56,281 bases of DNA from an uncultured Prochlorococcus sp. (GTDB taxonomy: Bacteria > Cyanobacteriota > Cyanobacteriia > PCC-6307 > Cyanobiaceae): the NCBI GenBank assembly GCA_902535185.1, contig CACAST010000003.1, positions 1 through 56,281 of the forward strand. The letters run 5' to 3'. Below, piece by piece: positions 1 through 9,188 of this stretch. Made by a program: the position numbers and the translations under genes. Under the pieces are notes generated by a model that saw only the letters and a list, made by a program, of their open reading frames with translations, made no database searches and had not been told where the DNA came from. Every line of letters starts with the position of its first letter. Position 1 is the stretch's first letter.

Positions 1-2
1 CA

Positions 3-1880
3 GGCAGAGGAATAATTATTAATGGGTTTAAATCATTTATTAAGAACCGTCCTGATATGGATTCTCTAGTAGCTCTTGGGGTAACTAGCGCATACATAAC
101 AAGTCTTCTATCCTTAATATTTCCTGCCACTGGTTTTCCTTGTTTTTTTAATGAACCAGTTATGCTATTAGGCTTCATATTGATTGGGCGTTTCTTAGAG
201 GAAAGAGCAAGATACCAAACTGGTTCTTCCATTGGAGAGTTATTAGATCTTCAACCTGAAATGGCAAATATCTACACAAAAGATAATCAAATAAAATCAA
301 TAAGAGTAAACACTTTGAGACCTAATCAAGAGATTCAAGTTTTAGCAGGAGACAGAGTACCTGCTGACTGCATTGTTACTCAAGGAAATTCATATGTTGA
401 TGTTTCACATATCACTGGAGAATCTAAACCTATCGAGGTAAAAGAAGGCGAAAATCTATCAAGTGGATCTTTAAATCTTAATTCAACTCTCAGACTTAAA
501 GTACAAAAGGTCGGAGGGGATTCTTCTCTTGCAAAACTAGTAAATCTTATTGAGTCTGTAAACGCTAGAAAACCTAGCATTCAAAGAATTGCTGATGAAA
601 TTGCAGGCAAATTTACTTACTTTGTACTTATTTTTGCTACTTTAACCTTCTTATTTTGGTGGAAGGGAGCAAGAAACATTTGGCCAGATTTATTAATTCA
701 TAATAATGAATTACTCACTCACTCAAGCCATACACTTCATAGTTCGCTTGGTAGTAATGCTGAAAATTTCCTTAGTTTAGCTATTCAATTGTCAATTGCT
801 GTTTTAGTAATAGCTTGTCCTTGTGCATTAGGTTTAGCCACCCCAACTGTAATAACTGTCGCATCAGGTAAAGCAGCAAAAAAGGGAGTTTTATTTAAAG
901 GCGGAGACAAAATAGAAATGGCTTCAAAAATTAATCACATTATTTTTGATAAGACAGGTACGTTAACAAAAGGTAAGCCTTTCATAGTTGATTATAAAAA
1001 TAATGATGATCATTCTTTTTTAATAAGAATAGCTGCCAGTTTAGAAAAGGAAAGCAGACATCCAATCGCAGATGCGTTAATTCAAGAAGCAAAAAAACAA
1101 AATTTAAGTTTATTACCAATAAAAAAAATTGTCACTCATTCAGGCCGAGGTATTTCTGGAGAACTAGAGTCAATTGATGGACTTATTAATATTGGAAATA
1201 TTGAATGGCTACTAAGTAATGGAGTAATTATTGATAGTGATTCAAAAAAAGTAATTGAAAATGAAGAGACAAAAACGAACACTATTATTGGAGTAAGTAT
1301 CAAAGATAAGTTATTAGGCTTTATCTTCCTAGGAGATTTACTCAGAGATGATTCAATTAAAACAGTTCAAAATTTAAGACAAAACAAATTTAAAATTAAT
1401 ATTTTAAGTGGAGATAGGAAACAAACAGTTTTAGCTTTAGCAAAAAAAATTGGTTTTAAAGAAACAGAAGTAAAATGGGATCTTCTTCCTGAAATGAAGC
1501 TAAAGACTATAGAAAATTTAAAAATTGATAATAAAGTAGCAATGATTGGTGATGGTATTAATGATGTCCCAGCCTTAGCATCCTCAGACTTAGGAATTGC
1601 GGTGGGATCAGGGACTCAAATAGCCAAGGCAAATGCAGATGTAGTTTTGATGGGAGATCAACTAAATGGATTACCCTACGCCTTAAATCTTGCAAAAAAA
1701 ACTATTAGAAAAATAAAGCAAAATCTAATATGGGCTTTTGGTTACAACTTACTAGCTATACCTTTAGCCGCCGGCATTTTATTCCCTAAATACGGTATTC
1801 TTCTTACTCCATCAATAGCAGCATTATTAATGGCTTTTAGCTCTATTACAGTTGTAATTAATGCTTTATCTTTGGATTAA
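3..1880 (+). CDS. Heavy-metal (copper-type) P1B ATPase, 5' truncated by window edge
   Basis: CPC motif (ACPCALGLATP), DKTGTLT, GDGINDVPAL; reading frame is open to the window edge upstream of the listed Met (GRGIIINGFKSFIKNRPDMDSLVALG). Confidence 0.92.
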   Translation, partial: GRGIIINGFKSFIKNRPDMDSLVALGVTSAYITSLLSLIFPATGFPCFFNEPVMLLGFILIGRFLEERARYQTGSSIGELLDLQPEMANIYTKDNQIKSIRVNTLRPNQEIQVLAGDRVPADCIVTQGNSYVDVSHITGESKPIEVKEGENLSSGSLNLNSTLRLKVQKVGGDSSLAKLVNLIESVNARKPSIQRIADEIAGKFTYFVLIFATLTFLFWWKGARNIWPDLLIHNNELLTHSSHTLHSSLGSNAENFLSLAIQLSIAVLVIACPCALGLATPTVITVASGKAAKKGVLFKGGDKIEMASKINHIIFDKTGTLTKGKPFIVDYKNNDDHSFLIRIAASLEKESRHPIADALIQEAKKQNLSLLPIKKIVTHSGRGISGELESIDGLINIGNIEWLLSNGVIIDSDSKKVIENEETKTNTIIGVSIKDKLLGFIFLGDLLRDDSIKTVQNLRQNKFKINILSGDRKQTVLALAKKIGFKETEVKWDLLPEMKLKTIENLKIDNKVAMIGDGINDVPALASSDLGIAVGSGTQIAKANADVVLMGDQLNGLPYALNLAKKTIRKIKQNLIWAFGYNLLAIPLAAGILFPKYGILLTPSIAALLMAFSSITVVINALSLD

Positions 1881-2519
1881 ATGAAAGGAAAATTTATCGT
1901 TATTGAGGGTATTGATGGATGTGGTAAAACTACCCAAATAGATGAACTATCTAAATGGCTTCCTAATAGTGGTCTAATAAAGAAAGGGTCTAAAATAATC
2001 ACAACTAGAGAACCTGGAGGCAGTCTTTTAGGAAAAAAACTTAGAAGACTGATTCTTGATAACAATGAAAATAACAAGCCTTCATCTCTTGCAGAATTAT
2101 TGCTTTATTCAGCAGATAGAGCTGAACACGTTTCCAAAATTATTTTACCTGCATTAAATAATAATGATTGGGTAATAAGTGATAGATTTTCCGATTCCAC
2201 ACTGGCTTATCAAGGTTATGGAAGAAATATAAATTTAGAAATAATTAAAAATATTGAATCTATTGTGTGTCAAGGAGCATCTCCAGATCTCACTTTCTTC
2301 TTAGAAATTTCTCCAGAAGAGAGTATTTTTCGAAGAAAAAATGAAATTCCAGACAGAATAGAATCAGAAGGTATTAGATTTTTAGAAAAAGTAAATGAAG
2401 GCTTCAAACTAATTGCCAAACAAAAAAACTGGAAAGTAATATCTGCTTCACAAAATATTAAAACTATTTCTAATCAAATTAAAGAGACTTTGCTAAACAA
2501 TTTTTCCAATAACAAATGA
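1881..2519 (+). CDS. tmk: Thymidylate kinase
   Basis: [16 protein letters not shown]-loop, [22 protein letters not shown]. Confidence 0.95.
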   Translation: MKGKFIVIEGIDGCGKTTQIDELSKWLPNSGLIKKGSKIITTREPGGSLLGKKLRRLILDNNENNKPSSLAELLLYSADRAEHVSKIILPALNNNDWVISDRFSDSTLAYQGYGRNINLEIIKNIESIVCQGASPDLTFFLEISPEESIFRRKNEIPDRIESEGIRFLEKVNEGFKLIAKQKNWKVISASQNIKTISNQIKETLLNNFSNNK

Positions 2520-3478
2520 TTGAGGTTAAAAAAAATAATTTTTTCTTGAATGAAGAAGTGAATACTATTCTTAAGAACATAATTAAAAACAAATCATTTG
2601 CTAATGGTTATATATTTTATGGTGCTGAAGGATTAGGCAAAAAGCAAACTGCTCTTCAATTTATAAAAGAGATTTTCAAACAGTCTTCACCAAGCGAAAA
2701 TATTGAAGAGAGAATTACAAACAATAACCATCCTGATTTTTTAATTATTAAACCTGATTCTCTTTTGGCAACAAAAAGTTCAGGAAGTTTAGATCTGGAA
2801 AAAACAAAAAAAAGTGGATATGAGGTTATCAAAATTGCTCAAATACGTAATATCAAAACTTTTCTTAGTCAAAAATCAATAAACTCAGAAAAAAAAATTG
2901 TTTTGATTATTGATGCACACCTCTTAAACGAAGCAGCCTCAAATTGCCTTTTAAAAACCTTAGAAGAACCTAGTAACGGCATTTTTATTTTACTAACGTC
3001 TAAATTAAACCTTCTCTTAGATACGATCATTTCAAGATGTCAAATCGTCAGATTTCGATCTTTTTCTAGTGAACAAATAAAATCAATTCTAAAAGAATAC
3101 TTGGATACTTCTAACTTAAAGATCAATACAAAATTAAAATTTGAAGATTTAATAAACTCTGCAAATGGATCTCCAAATCAATTATTGAAAAATGTTGAAG
3201 TTTGGAACGATTTTTCAGATGAAATTATAAGTAAATTGGATTATCCAATTAAAAGTAGTCTGGAAATATTAGAAATATCTAAATCGATATCTGACAATTT
3301 AGAAATTTCTCAACAGATTTGTTTAGTAAATTTAATTCAAACAATTTGGTGGAGAAAAACAAAAAATGTCAGTTTAGTTAAAAAACTTGAAAATTTAAAA
3401 TACCTCTTAAGAAAAAACATTCAACCGAGGCTGGCATGGGAAATAGCTTTTTTAAAAATTTCAATAGAAGATATATGA
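2516..3478 (+). CDS. holB: DNA polymerase III delta' subunit-like
   Basis: [39 protein letters not shown]; overlaps tmk stop. Confidence 0.85.
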   Translation: MIEVKKNNFFLNEEVNTILKNIIKNKSFANGYIFYGAEGLGKKQTALQFIKEIFKQSSPSENIEERITNNNHPDFLIIKPDSLLATKSSGSLDLEKTKKSGYEVIKIAQIRNIKTFLSQKSINSEKKIVLIIDAHLLNEAASNCLLKTLEEPSNGIFILLTSKLNLLLDTIISRCQIVRFRSFSSEQIKSILKEYLDTSNLKINTKLKFEDLINSANGSPNQLLKNVEVWNDFSDEIISKLDYPIKSSLEILEISKSISDNLEISQQICLVNLIQTIWWRKTKNVSLVKKLENLKYLLRKNIQPRLAWEIAFLKISIEDI

Positions 3479-3480
3479 AA

Positions 3481-4272
3481 TTAATCTACTGCAGAATTTA
3501 TCAAATCAGGATTTCTTGCTTGGATGAACTCTTGCCTAGCAGTTTCGACTTGAGAACCAATAGGTAACTCGAGACAATATCCAGCGCCGTATACAGTTTT
3601 TATATAAATAGGTTTACGTGGATCGGGTTCAAGTTTAGTGCGTAAGTGTCTAATATGAACTCTAATTGTCTCAATATCATCATCAGGTTCATATCCCCAT
3701 ACTTCTTTTAGAATTAATGCTGGTGATACAGTTTGACCATGTCTCTGCAAAAGGCAATGAAGAAGTTCAAATTCAAGATGAGTTAACCTAACAGGAGATT
3801 CAAACCAAATAGCTTCGAATCTTTCAGGAACAAGAGTTAAGGGACCATAATTTAATATTTCTTGCTGGTTACTAGAATTAAGTTGTGCTCTATTGGTTCT
3901 TCTTAATAAAGCTTTTATGCGTACATGTAATTCTTCTAAATCGAATGGTTTAGTGATGTAATCATCTGCTCCAGAATTAAACCCAGTAACTTTATCTTTA
4001 AGACCGCCTAACGCAGTTATCATCAAAATTGGTATGTTTGATGTTCTTTCGTCTCTTCTTAGTCGCTGACATAAAGTCAAACCATCAACACTTGGTAGCA
4101 TTAAATCCAAAAGTATTAAATCTGGTGAATATTGAAGAGCTAGTGCTTGTCCTTTAATTCCATCTTCAGCTTTTTGGACATCGAAACCAGAATGTTCCAA
4201 ATGCCTAGCCACCAGATCACGCATATCACGATCGTCTTCAATTAAAAGGATTGAAATTTTCATATTTATCAA
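3481..4272 (-). CDS. rpaA: OmpR-type response regulator RpaA
   Basis: Receiver domain ([16 protein letters not shown]...[10 protein letters not shown]) plus winged-helix C-terminus; start probably Met4 ([11 protein letters not shown]). Confidence 0.85.
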   Translation of the reverse strand: MINMKISILLIEDDRDMRDLVARHLEHSGFDVQKAEDGIKGQALALQYSPDLILLDLMLPSVDGLTLCQRLRRDERTSNIPILMITALGGLKDKVTGFNSGADDYITKPFDLEELHVRIKALLRRTNRAQLNSSNQQEILNYGPLTLVPERFEAIWFESPVRLTHLEFELLHCLLQRHGQTVSPALILKEVWGYEPDDDIETIRVHIRHLRTKLEPDPRKPIYIKTVYGAGYCLELPIGSQVETARQEFIQARNPDLINSAVD

Positions 4273-4462
4273 CTATTAAATAAAAATTAAGTTTCAGTAA
4301 TATGATTCTCTCAAGAATTTATAAAGATTGCTGAATTACTGTAAACAATTTTATCAATTAGATTTATCAAATAACTTAGTGATAATAATGGATTAGGTAG
4401 AAATTATGAATTTTAAAAAAGTTGAAATTTTAGAATTTCTTTCGATTCTATTTACTTTTTCT

Positions 4463-4482
4463 TAATAATCGTAGGATTATTA
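4463..4482. other. 8-bp hairpin (taataatc-gtag-gattatta) upstream of rpaA
   Basis: Perfect inverted repeat read in sequence. Confidence 0.45.
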
Positions 4483-4666
4483 CGAGCAAATAATGGTTCA
4501 AATTGAAAGAATTTCTAATTCAGATTGCCATTTTAAGGTTTAGAAAAATTGAATTAGATTGAGATTTTCAGTTTTCAAATAATAATTAACTATGTTTTGT
4601 ATTTTTAATTTCTCCAAGATGTTTAAACTTATAATTTTGTCTATATTAAAAAAAATTTAGGTATCT

Positions 4667-5026
4667 ATGAAAAAGACGTCTATTATCTATTCAGATTTAT
4701 CAAAAAAACAACTAGAAACTCTTAAAGAACTTTACATTAAAAAAAAAGTTGAATCGATGAGTCATCAAGAACTTAAACAATATGTATTAGAAATTATTTC
4801 CCATCAAATAAACGATACTATTGGCAAAGAAGAGGAAATGGAAGCATGGAGAGAAATGTCAGATTTTTTTGGAGAACAATTTGAAATAATTATCATAGAA
4901 ATACAAACAAAATACATTGACGATAAAAACGTAATTGAAACAGAAATAGATTCTCAGAAGCAAAGAATAGATTTGCTTGAAAGAAATAATTTGAATCAAG
5001 AGAAAGAGGATATGTGGGATGACTAA
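4667..5026 (+). CDS. Hypothetical protein, charged/coiled-coil
   Basis: 119-aa ORF outside the left att. Confidence 0.6.
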   Translation: MKKTSIIYSDLSKKQLETLKELYIKKKVESMSHQELKQYVLEIISHQINDTIGKEEEMEAWREMSDFFGEQFEIIIIEIQTKYIDDKNVIETEIDSQKQRIDLLERNNLNQEKEDMWDD

Positions 5027-5304
5027 AGTTTCCTAAATGGGTTAACAATTCAGACGATATAAATAAAAATATTTCTTGATTTTAAAAATGAAAATCAATC
5101 AAAGAGTTTTTTCATTTTTTGAAAAATTTTTGTAAGTGTTCTAATTACTGTTCTTTAAAAAAATTTTTTAATTTTAAAAAAACTATTCTCTGTATAGTAT
5201 TTGATTATTTTTAATGTTCTATATACTGTTCTTAATATTAGATCAAATATACTTAATTTCACATCCGGCTAACTACTATTTTACAAAAAGAAGTCTAAGA
5301 AATA

Positions 5305-5330
5305 AAAAAGCCACCTTTTAGAGTGACTTT
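5305..5330 (-). terminator. Intrinsic terminator on minus strand, probably the original tRNA-Asn terminator
   Basis: Minus strand AAAGTCAC-loop-GTGGCTTTTTT (8-bp stem with one G-U), about 23 bp beyond the left att copy. Confidence 0.6.
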
Positions 5331-5352
5331 GGATAACTTTTTGGTATTTATA

Positions 5353-5365
5353 AACTCCCCGGGCG
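5353..5365. repeat. Left att repeat aactccccgggcg
   Basis: Identical to 13302-13314 at the 3' end of tRNA-Asn. Confidence 0.85.
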
Positions 5366-5437
5366 ATTTACTAACAAAGTTATAATAAGCGACTATGACA
5401 GGGTTTAGAAGGGGTTTTCTTTACATATAAGACGGTA

Positions 5438-5457
5438 ACCAGAACGATACCAGAACG
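5438..5457 (+). repeat. Two accagaacg repeats, 11-bp period (left arm-type sites)
   Basis: accagaacg at 5438-5446 and 5449-5457; same motif at the right end. Confidence 0.6.
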
Positions 5458-5467
5458 AATTTCAAAA

Positions 5468-5484
5468 ACTAAGTATAACTTAGT
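5468..5484. promoter_or_regulatory. Palindrome actaagt-ata-acttagt, candidate operator
   Basis: Perfect 7-bp inverted repeat; ctaagtata recurs at 5528-5536. Confidence 0.4.
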
Positions 5485-5559
5485 CAAAAATCAATTCTTA
5501 TTACTTTATAACCCCTAATCTTTGACTCTAAGTATAAAGATTAAAACTTCCTTAAAGTG

Positions 5560-5588
5560 TTGTCAATACTGAAGGTTTGTGTTATAAT
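5560..5588 (+). promoter_or_regulatory. Sigma70-type promoter TTGTCA-N17-TATAAT
   Basis: -35 5560-5565, -10 5583-5588, upstream of the excisionase/integrase pair. Confidence 0.7.
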
Positions 5589-5706
5589 AAAGGGTATAAG
5601 AGAGTATAAAAACCTGTCAGGGTAACTCCACTTATCTCTACGAATTTGAATTGATAATTTATAACAATTCGTCTGTTATTTAACATTTACCGTATAAAAA
5701 TTTAGT

Positions 5707-5925
5707 ATGAAAAACTTAGTTGAGGAGTTATATCCTAAACAGGGTATTCTCTATATGAATGAGATTTGTAATCTCTTGGGAAGACACTATTCGACAATAA
5801 GAAGATGGAGAAAGGAAGACCCAGACTTCCCACCAACCATTTGGATGGACGAGAGGAGTCTTGGATTTAGAAAAGACCTCGTTATCAAATACCTCGAAAA
5901 GAAAGAAAAAGGAGGTAGAAAATAA
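5707..5925 (+). CDS. AlpA-like/MerR-HTH excisionase or regulator
   Basis: 72 aa; YMNEICNLLGRHYSTIRRWRKEDPDFPP...GFRKDLVIKYLEKK; stop overlaps the integrase start (TAATG). Confidence 0.7.
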   Translation: MKNLVEELYPKQGILYMNEICNLLGRHYSTIRRWRKEDPDFPPTIWMDERSLGFRKDLVIKYLEKKEKGGRK

Positions 5926-7199
5926 TGACTGTTGAACTAAAAGAACTTAAAAACTTACCTCACTTAGAAGAAAGAAAATATGTGAAGGTTCAAAAGGGTA
6001 GTGGATTGTTTTTGGTTGTAGAAAATTCCAAAAATAAATGTAAAAGATTTGAAGGTTTGATGAGATACCCGAAAGGTTCAAAAAACAATACTCGTGTTTA
6101 TTTCCCTCATAAATTGAGAGATATGACAAAAGAAATAGAGTTAAATAATCTCCTCACATTATGGGATGAAATAAAAAAATGGAGTAAATCTACTGGGAAA
6201 AATCCTAATGATTACTTCACAAAAGATGAAGTTATAAAATCATCTTTAACTCTTGGAAAGTTGTTCGATAACTACCTTGAATACTATGAAAGTGTTGTAT
6301 CTCCAAGAACTTTTAAGGATAGGAAAAGGAAATTTAGACAGATATGTAATTACTTTGGTGGAGATACCTCTGTGACCGATTTTGAGTGGGATAGAGGGGG
6401 AAGAAGTAAGGTTCTACAACTAATTAAATCTATAAAATCGAGGGGTCATCACAATCACCCTATTAGGATTCGTTCTCTCTTAAAACAATGTTTTGATTGG
6501 GGAATTGGTGAAGGAATATTCCCTAGAAGACAAAATCCTTGTGGGATACCTTTTGATATTGAAAAAGTTGGATTAGAACCAAAAAATAATCCTTCAATAA
6601 AGTGGAGTGAAGTTCCTGATTTATTAGAAAAAATAAATTCATCAACTAATTCAGTCATCACTAAATCTTCTACGAAGTTATATCTAATGACTTGTATAAG
6701 AGTTTCAGTAATTGTCTCTATGAAATGGGATTGGATAGACGAAGAAAGAGAGATGATTGTTATTCCTCCAGAAACGGAAGGATTAAAGAGAACCTTAAGT
6801 AGAAAAAATAATCCCGAATACGAACACTACATTCCTCTAACTGATGAAATTAAAACAATATTGAACAGAATGAGGAAGATTAGTGGAGACAAAGAATATG
6901 TCTTTTGGACTCCTAGATGTGGTCAATATCCTCATCAAAATCCCTCAAGTATCAATATCTTTTTGAAAAGGTTGGGTTACAACAAAAAACTAACTGGTCA
7001 GGGTTGGAGAAGAGTTGTAGTTACTGAAGGACAACAAGTATGTGGAACTGAAAGAGACATTATTGAAAGACAAATAGGACATACAGGATACCGTTCGGGT
7101 TCTATTGGAAGTTATGACAACACTCAATTTCTACCAGAAAGAAAATTATTTCTTGAAAAGTGGTGTAAGGAGTTAGTTAAACAAGGATTAAAAATTTAA
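5925..7199 (+). CDS. int: P4-type tyrosine recombinase/integrase
   Basis: TCIRVSVIVSMKWDWID (Arg I), GQGWRRVVVTEG (box II), DIIERQIGHTGYRSGSIGSYDNTQFLPERKLFLEKW (H and Tyr). Confidence 0.92.
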   Translation: MTVELKELKNLPHLEERKYVKVQKGSGLFLVVENSKNKCKRFEGLMRYPKGSKNNTRVYFPHKLRDMTKEIELNNLLTLWDEIKKWSKSTGKNPNDYFTKDEVIKSSLTLGKLFDNYLEYYESVVSPRTFKDRKRKFRQICNYFGGDTSVTDFEWDRGGRSKVLQLIKSIKSRGHHNHPIRIRSLLKQCFDWGIGEGIFPRRQNPCGIPFDIEKVGLEPKNNPSIKWSEVPDLLEKINSSTNSVITKSSTKLYLMTCIRVSVIVSMKWDWIDEEREMIVIPPETEGLKRTLSRKNNPEYEHYIPLTDEIKTILNRMRKISGDKEYVFWTPRCGQYPHQNPSSINIFLKRLGYNKKLTGQGWRRVVVTEGQQVCGTERDIIERQIGHTGYRSGSIGSYDNTQFLPERKLFLEKWCKELVKQGLKI

Positions 7200-7233
7200 T
7201 ACTCAGGACAACCACGACTGTCCTTATAAACCC

Positions 7234-7253
7234 CCTTCTTATGAGTAAGGAGG
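7234..7253 (+). promoter_or_regulatory. Hairpin CCTTCTTA-tgag-TAAGGAGG containing the SD AAGGAGG
   Basis: 8-bp stem (7 Watson-Crick plus one G-U) burying the SD. Confidence 0.5.
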
Positions 7254-7861
7254 ACGTGATTCATATGTTCAATTTTATTCTTATTATCAAAATGAAAAAA
7301 AATCCTAATTTTATTGAATTACTTGAAGGAATCAAAGAGAATTCAAATTCTTACGAAGACTTAAATAAATTCTTTAATGAAAATTATCCAAATAATCAAA
7401 AAGGTTACTTCAAATTTTTAACCTCCAGAAGTAGATTTTTAATTACTGAAGAAGACTTTGATTTTGCAATAGATACCCACGACAAATTTAAACGTTCAAC
7501 TACTAAAGAAGACATTGAATCGTTACAACAAGAAAAAGAAGAGTTCCTAAAAAATAATTACACTAAAGGGGATTTTTGTCCTACTGATTTTTATAGACGA
7601 TTAGAACTCGACTTACTTTATGGAAGAAAGTTTAAAGGTGGAATAAGGTCAAAAATTAGAGAACACATAGAGGAAAGAACAAAACATCTTTTTGAAAATA
7701 ATCCTCTAGGAGAAGGTGGATACAAAGTTAATTACACCAATCTTTTAGAAGGGGTAGTGAAAAATTTATTTGATTCAGTAAGGGATGTTGAAGAAAAATT
7801 AGAAGAATTACAAAAATTTGATTTGGATAAAGAAATTGATTTATTAAAGGAGGAAAACTAA
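7241..7861 (+). CDS. Hypothetical element protein; true start possibly GTG 7256 or ATG 7265
   Basis: 206-aa ORF; SD AAGGAGG 7247-7253 lies inside the listed ORF, suggesting a downstream start. Confidence 0.65.
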   Translation: MSKEDVIHMFNFILIIKMKKNPNFIELLEGIKENSNSYEDLNKFFNENYPNNQKGYFKFLTSRSRFLITEEDFDFAIDTHDKFKRSTTKEDIESLQQEKEEFLKNNYTKGDFCPTDFYRRLELDLLYGRKFKGGIRSKIREHIEERTKHLFENNPLGEGGYKVNYTNLLEGVVKNLFDSVRDVEEKLEELQKFDLDKEIDLLKEEN

Positions 7862-8106
7862 TGGATTTTGAATCAGGAAAAATTTATTCCAAAGAGGAAG
7901 TTAAAGAACTCGAACTAATGGGAGTATTTCATCCAATTAGAAAAGTAACTCTTATGGATGGTTCTTGTGTTCATATAGACAGAGTTACAGGGATAACTTG
8001 TTCTCTTGAAGAAGAACAAAAGAAGAAAGAAAAACGAGAAGAAAATTATAGACAACGTATGAGAATCAAGTATCAACTAAACGAATTAAATCAGGAGGAA
8101 AACTAA
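7861..8106 (+). CDS. Small hypothetical element protein
   Basis: SD aaaggaggaaaactaATG; overlaps neighbours by 1 nt. Confidence 0.65.
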   Translation: MDFESGKIYSKEEVKELELMGVFHPIRKVTLMDGSCVHIDRVTGITCSLEEEQKKKEKREENYRQRMRIKYQLNELNQEEN

Positions 8107-8303
8107 TGAAATTAACAGACAAAAAAGTTAGAGATGGATTAAATTTTATCTATAAAGAATATGAAAACAATATTGTCTCGAAAGAAGAAATTTTTGATTA
8201 TGTGAGAGATGTTCATTACATAGACTCCACTGGTATGACATATCAAAAGTGGTTGGAGGAGAACCAACCCATTAAGTGGATACAGGAGAGAGAAAATTAT
8301 TGA
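8106..8303 (+). CDS. Small hypothetical element protein
   Basis: SD caggaggaaaactaATG; 65 aa. Confidence 0.6.
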   Translation: MKLTDKKVRDGLNFIYKEYENNIVSKEEIFDYVRDVHYIDSTGMTYQKWLEENQPIKWIQERENY

Positions 8304-8308
8304 ATTAA

Positions 8309-8441
8309 AGGTGTCGTCTATGGGTATAGTTCGACACCTATAAAAAATACGACACTTTTTACCCCTATAAAGTGCCGTATCAGGGTCGTATGTTGCCATT
8401 TACGACAGTTCGATTATGATTAACCCAGATACGACAGTTTT
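8309..8441. other. res-like recombination/operator site array for the serine recombinase
   Basis: Inverted repeats aggtgtcg/cgacacct (8309-8339), atacgacact/agtgccgtat (8347-8380), gtcgta/tacgac (8385-8406); tacgacagtt repeated at 8401 and 8430. Confidence 0.65.
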
Positions 8442-8443
8442 AA

Positions 8444-8992
8444 ATGAAAGTTTCATACATCCGTGTTAGTTCTCAACAACAGTCATTAGAAGTTCAACGT
8501 GAATCCGTAATGAAATACGGAGTCGATAAGATTTTTGAAGAAAAAGTCTCAGGAACTTCAACAGATAAAAGAGAACAACTTAAACAATGTCTCGAATTTG
8601 TTCGTGAAGGAGATGAGTTAGTCATCACAAGGATTGACCGACTTGCACGTTCTGTTTTGGATTTACAGTTAATCGTCAAACAACTAATGGATAAGGGTGT
8701 AACTCTAACTTCAACAGAACAACCAATTTCAACGAAAGATGCAACTTCTAAATGTTTCCTCGATATGTTGGGAGTTTTTGCAGAATTAGAAACTAATATC
8801 CGTAAAGAACGTCAAATGGAAGGGATAGAACTTGCAAAACGTAAGGGAGTCTATAAAGGAGGAACTCAACGAATAGATGTTGAGGAAATCAAACGTTTGA
8901 AGAGTGAAGGATTAGGGGTGACTAAAATCGCAAAACAAATGGGTATTCATAGAGATAGTGTTTATAGACTTCTTAAAAAAGTGGAAGTCTAA
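8444..8992 (+). CDS. Serine recombinase, small resolvase/invertase family
   Basis: VSYIRVSSQQQSLEVQR catalytic region, ITRIDRLARSVLDL, C-terminal HTH GVTKIAKQMGIHRDSVYRLLKK. Confidence 0.93.
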   Translation: MKVSYIRVSSQQQSLEVQRESVMKYGVDKIFEEKVSGTSTDKREQLKQCLEFVREGDELVITRIDRLARSVLDLQLIVKQLMDKGVTLTSTEQPISTKDATSKCFLDMLGVFAELETNIRKERQMEGIELAKRKGVYKGGTQRIDVEEIKRLKSEGLGVTKIAKQMGIHRDSVYRLLKKVEV

Positions 8993-9188
8993 AATTCAAA
9001 AATCCCTGTGAAAATTACATAGTTTATAAATAGTCAAATACATAGTTGATGAATCTTATGAACTGATGTTCTTCCTATGGGAGAGTCAGGAGGATTAGTT
9101 CAACGTTAAATAAAAAAGATTACCCAGACTTGTATTTGGGATGAACTTCGTGTGTCTAACGAAAAAAACAAATCAATAGAACTGTTAA

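Noticed and set aside
380-580. Antisense ORF inside the P-type ATPase (and other short ORFs opposite known genes, e.g. 1877-2077, 23382-23732, 37133-37468, 52185-52508)
   Set aside because: Fully contained opposite well-supported coding regions, no recognisable protein features; treated as spurious.
5947-6661. Minus-strand ORFs within the integrase
   Set aside because: Shadow ORFs of a convincing tyrosine recombinase.
8309-8441. CRISPR-like repeat array
   Set aside because: Repeats are short, inverted and unevenly spaced; better explained as resolvase binding sites. No CRISPR array seen in the window.
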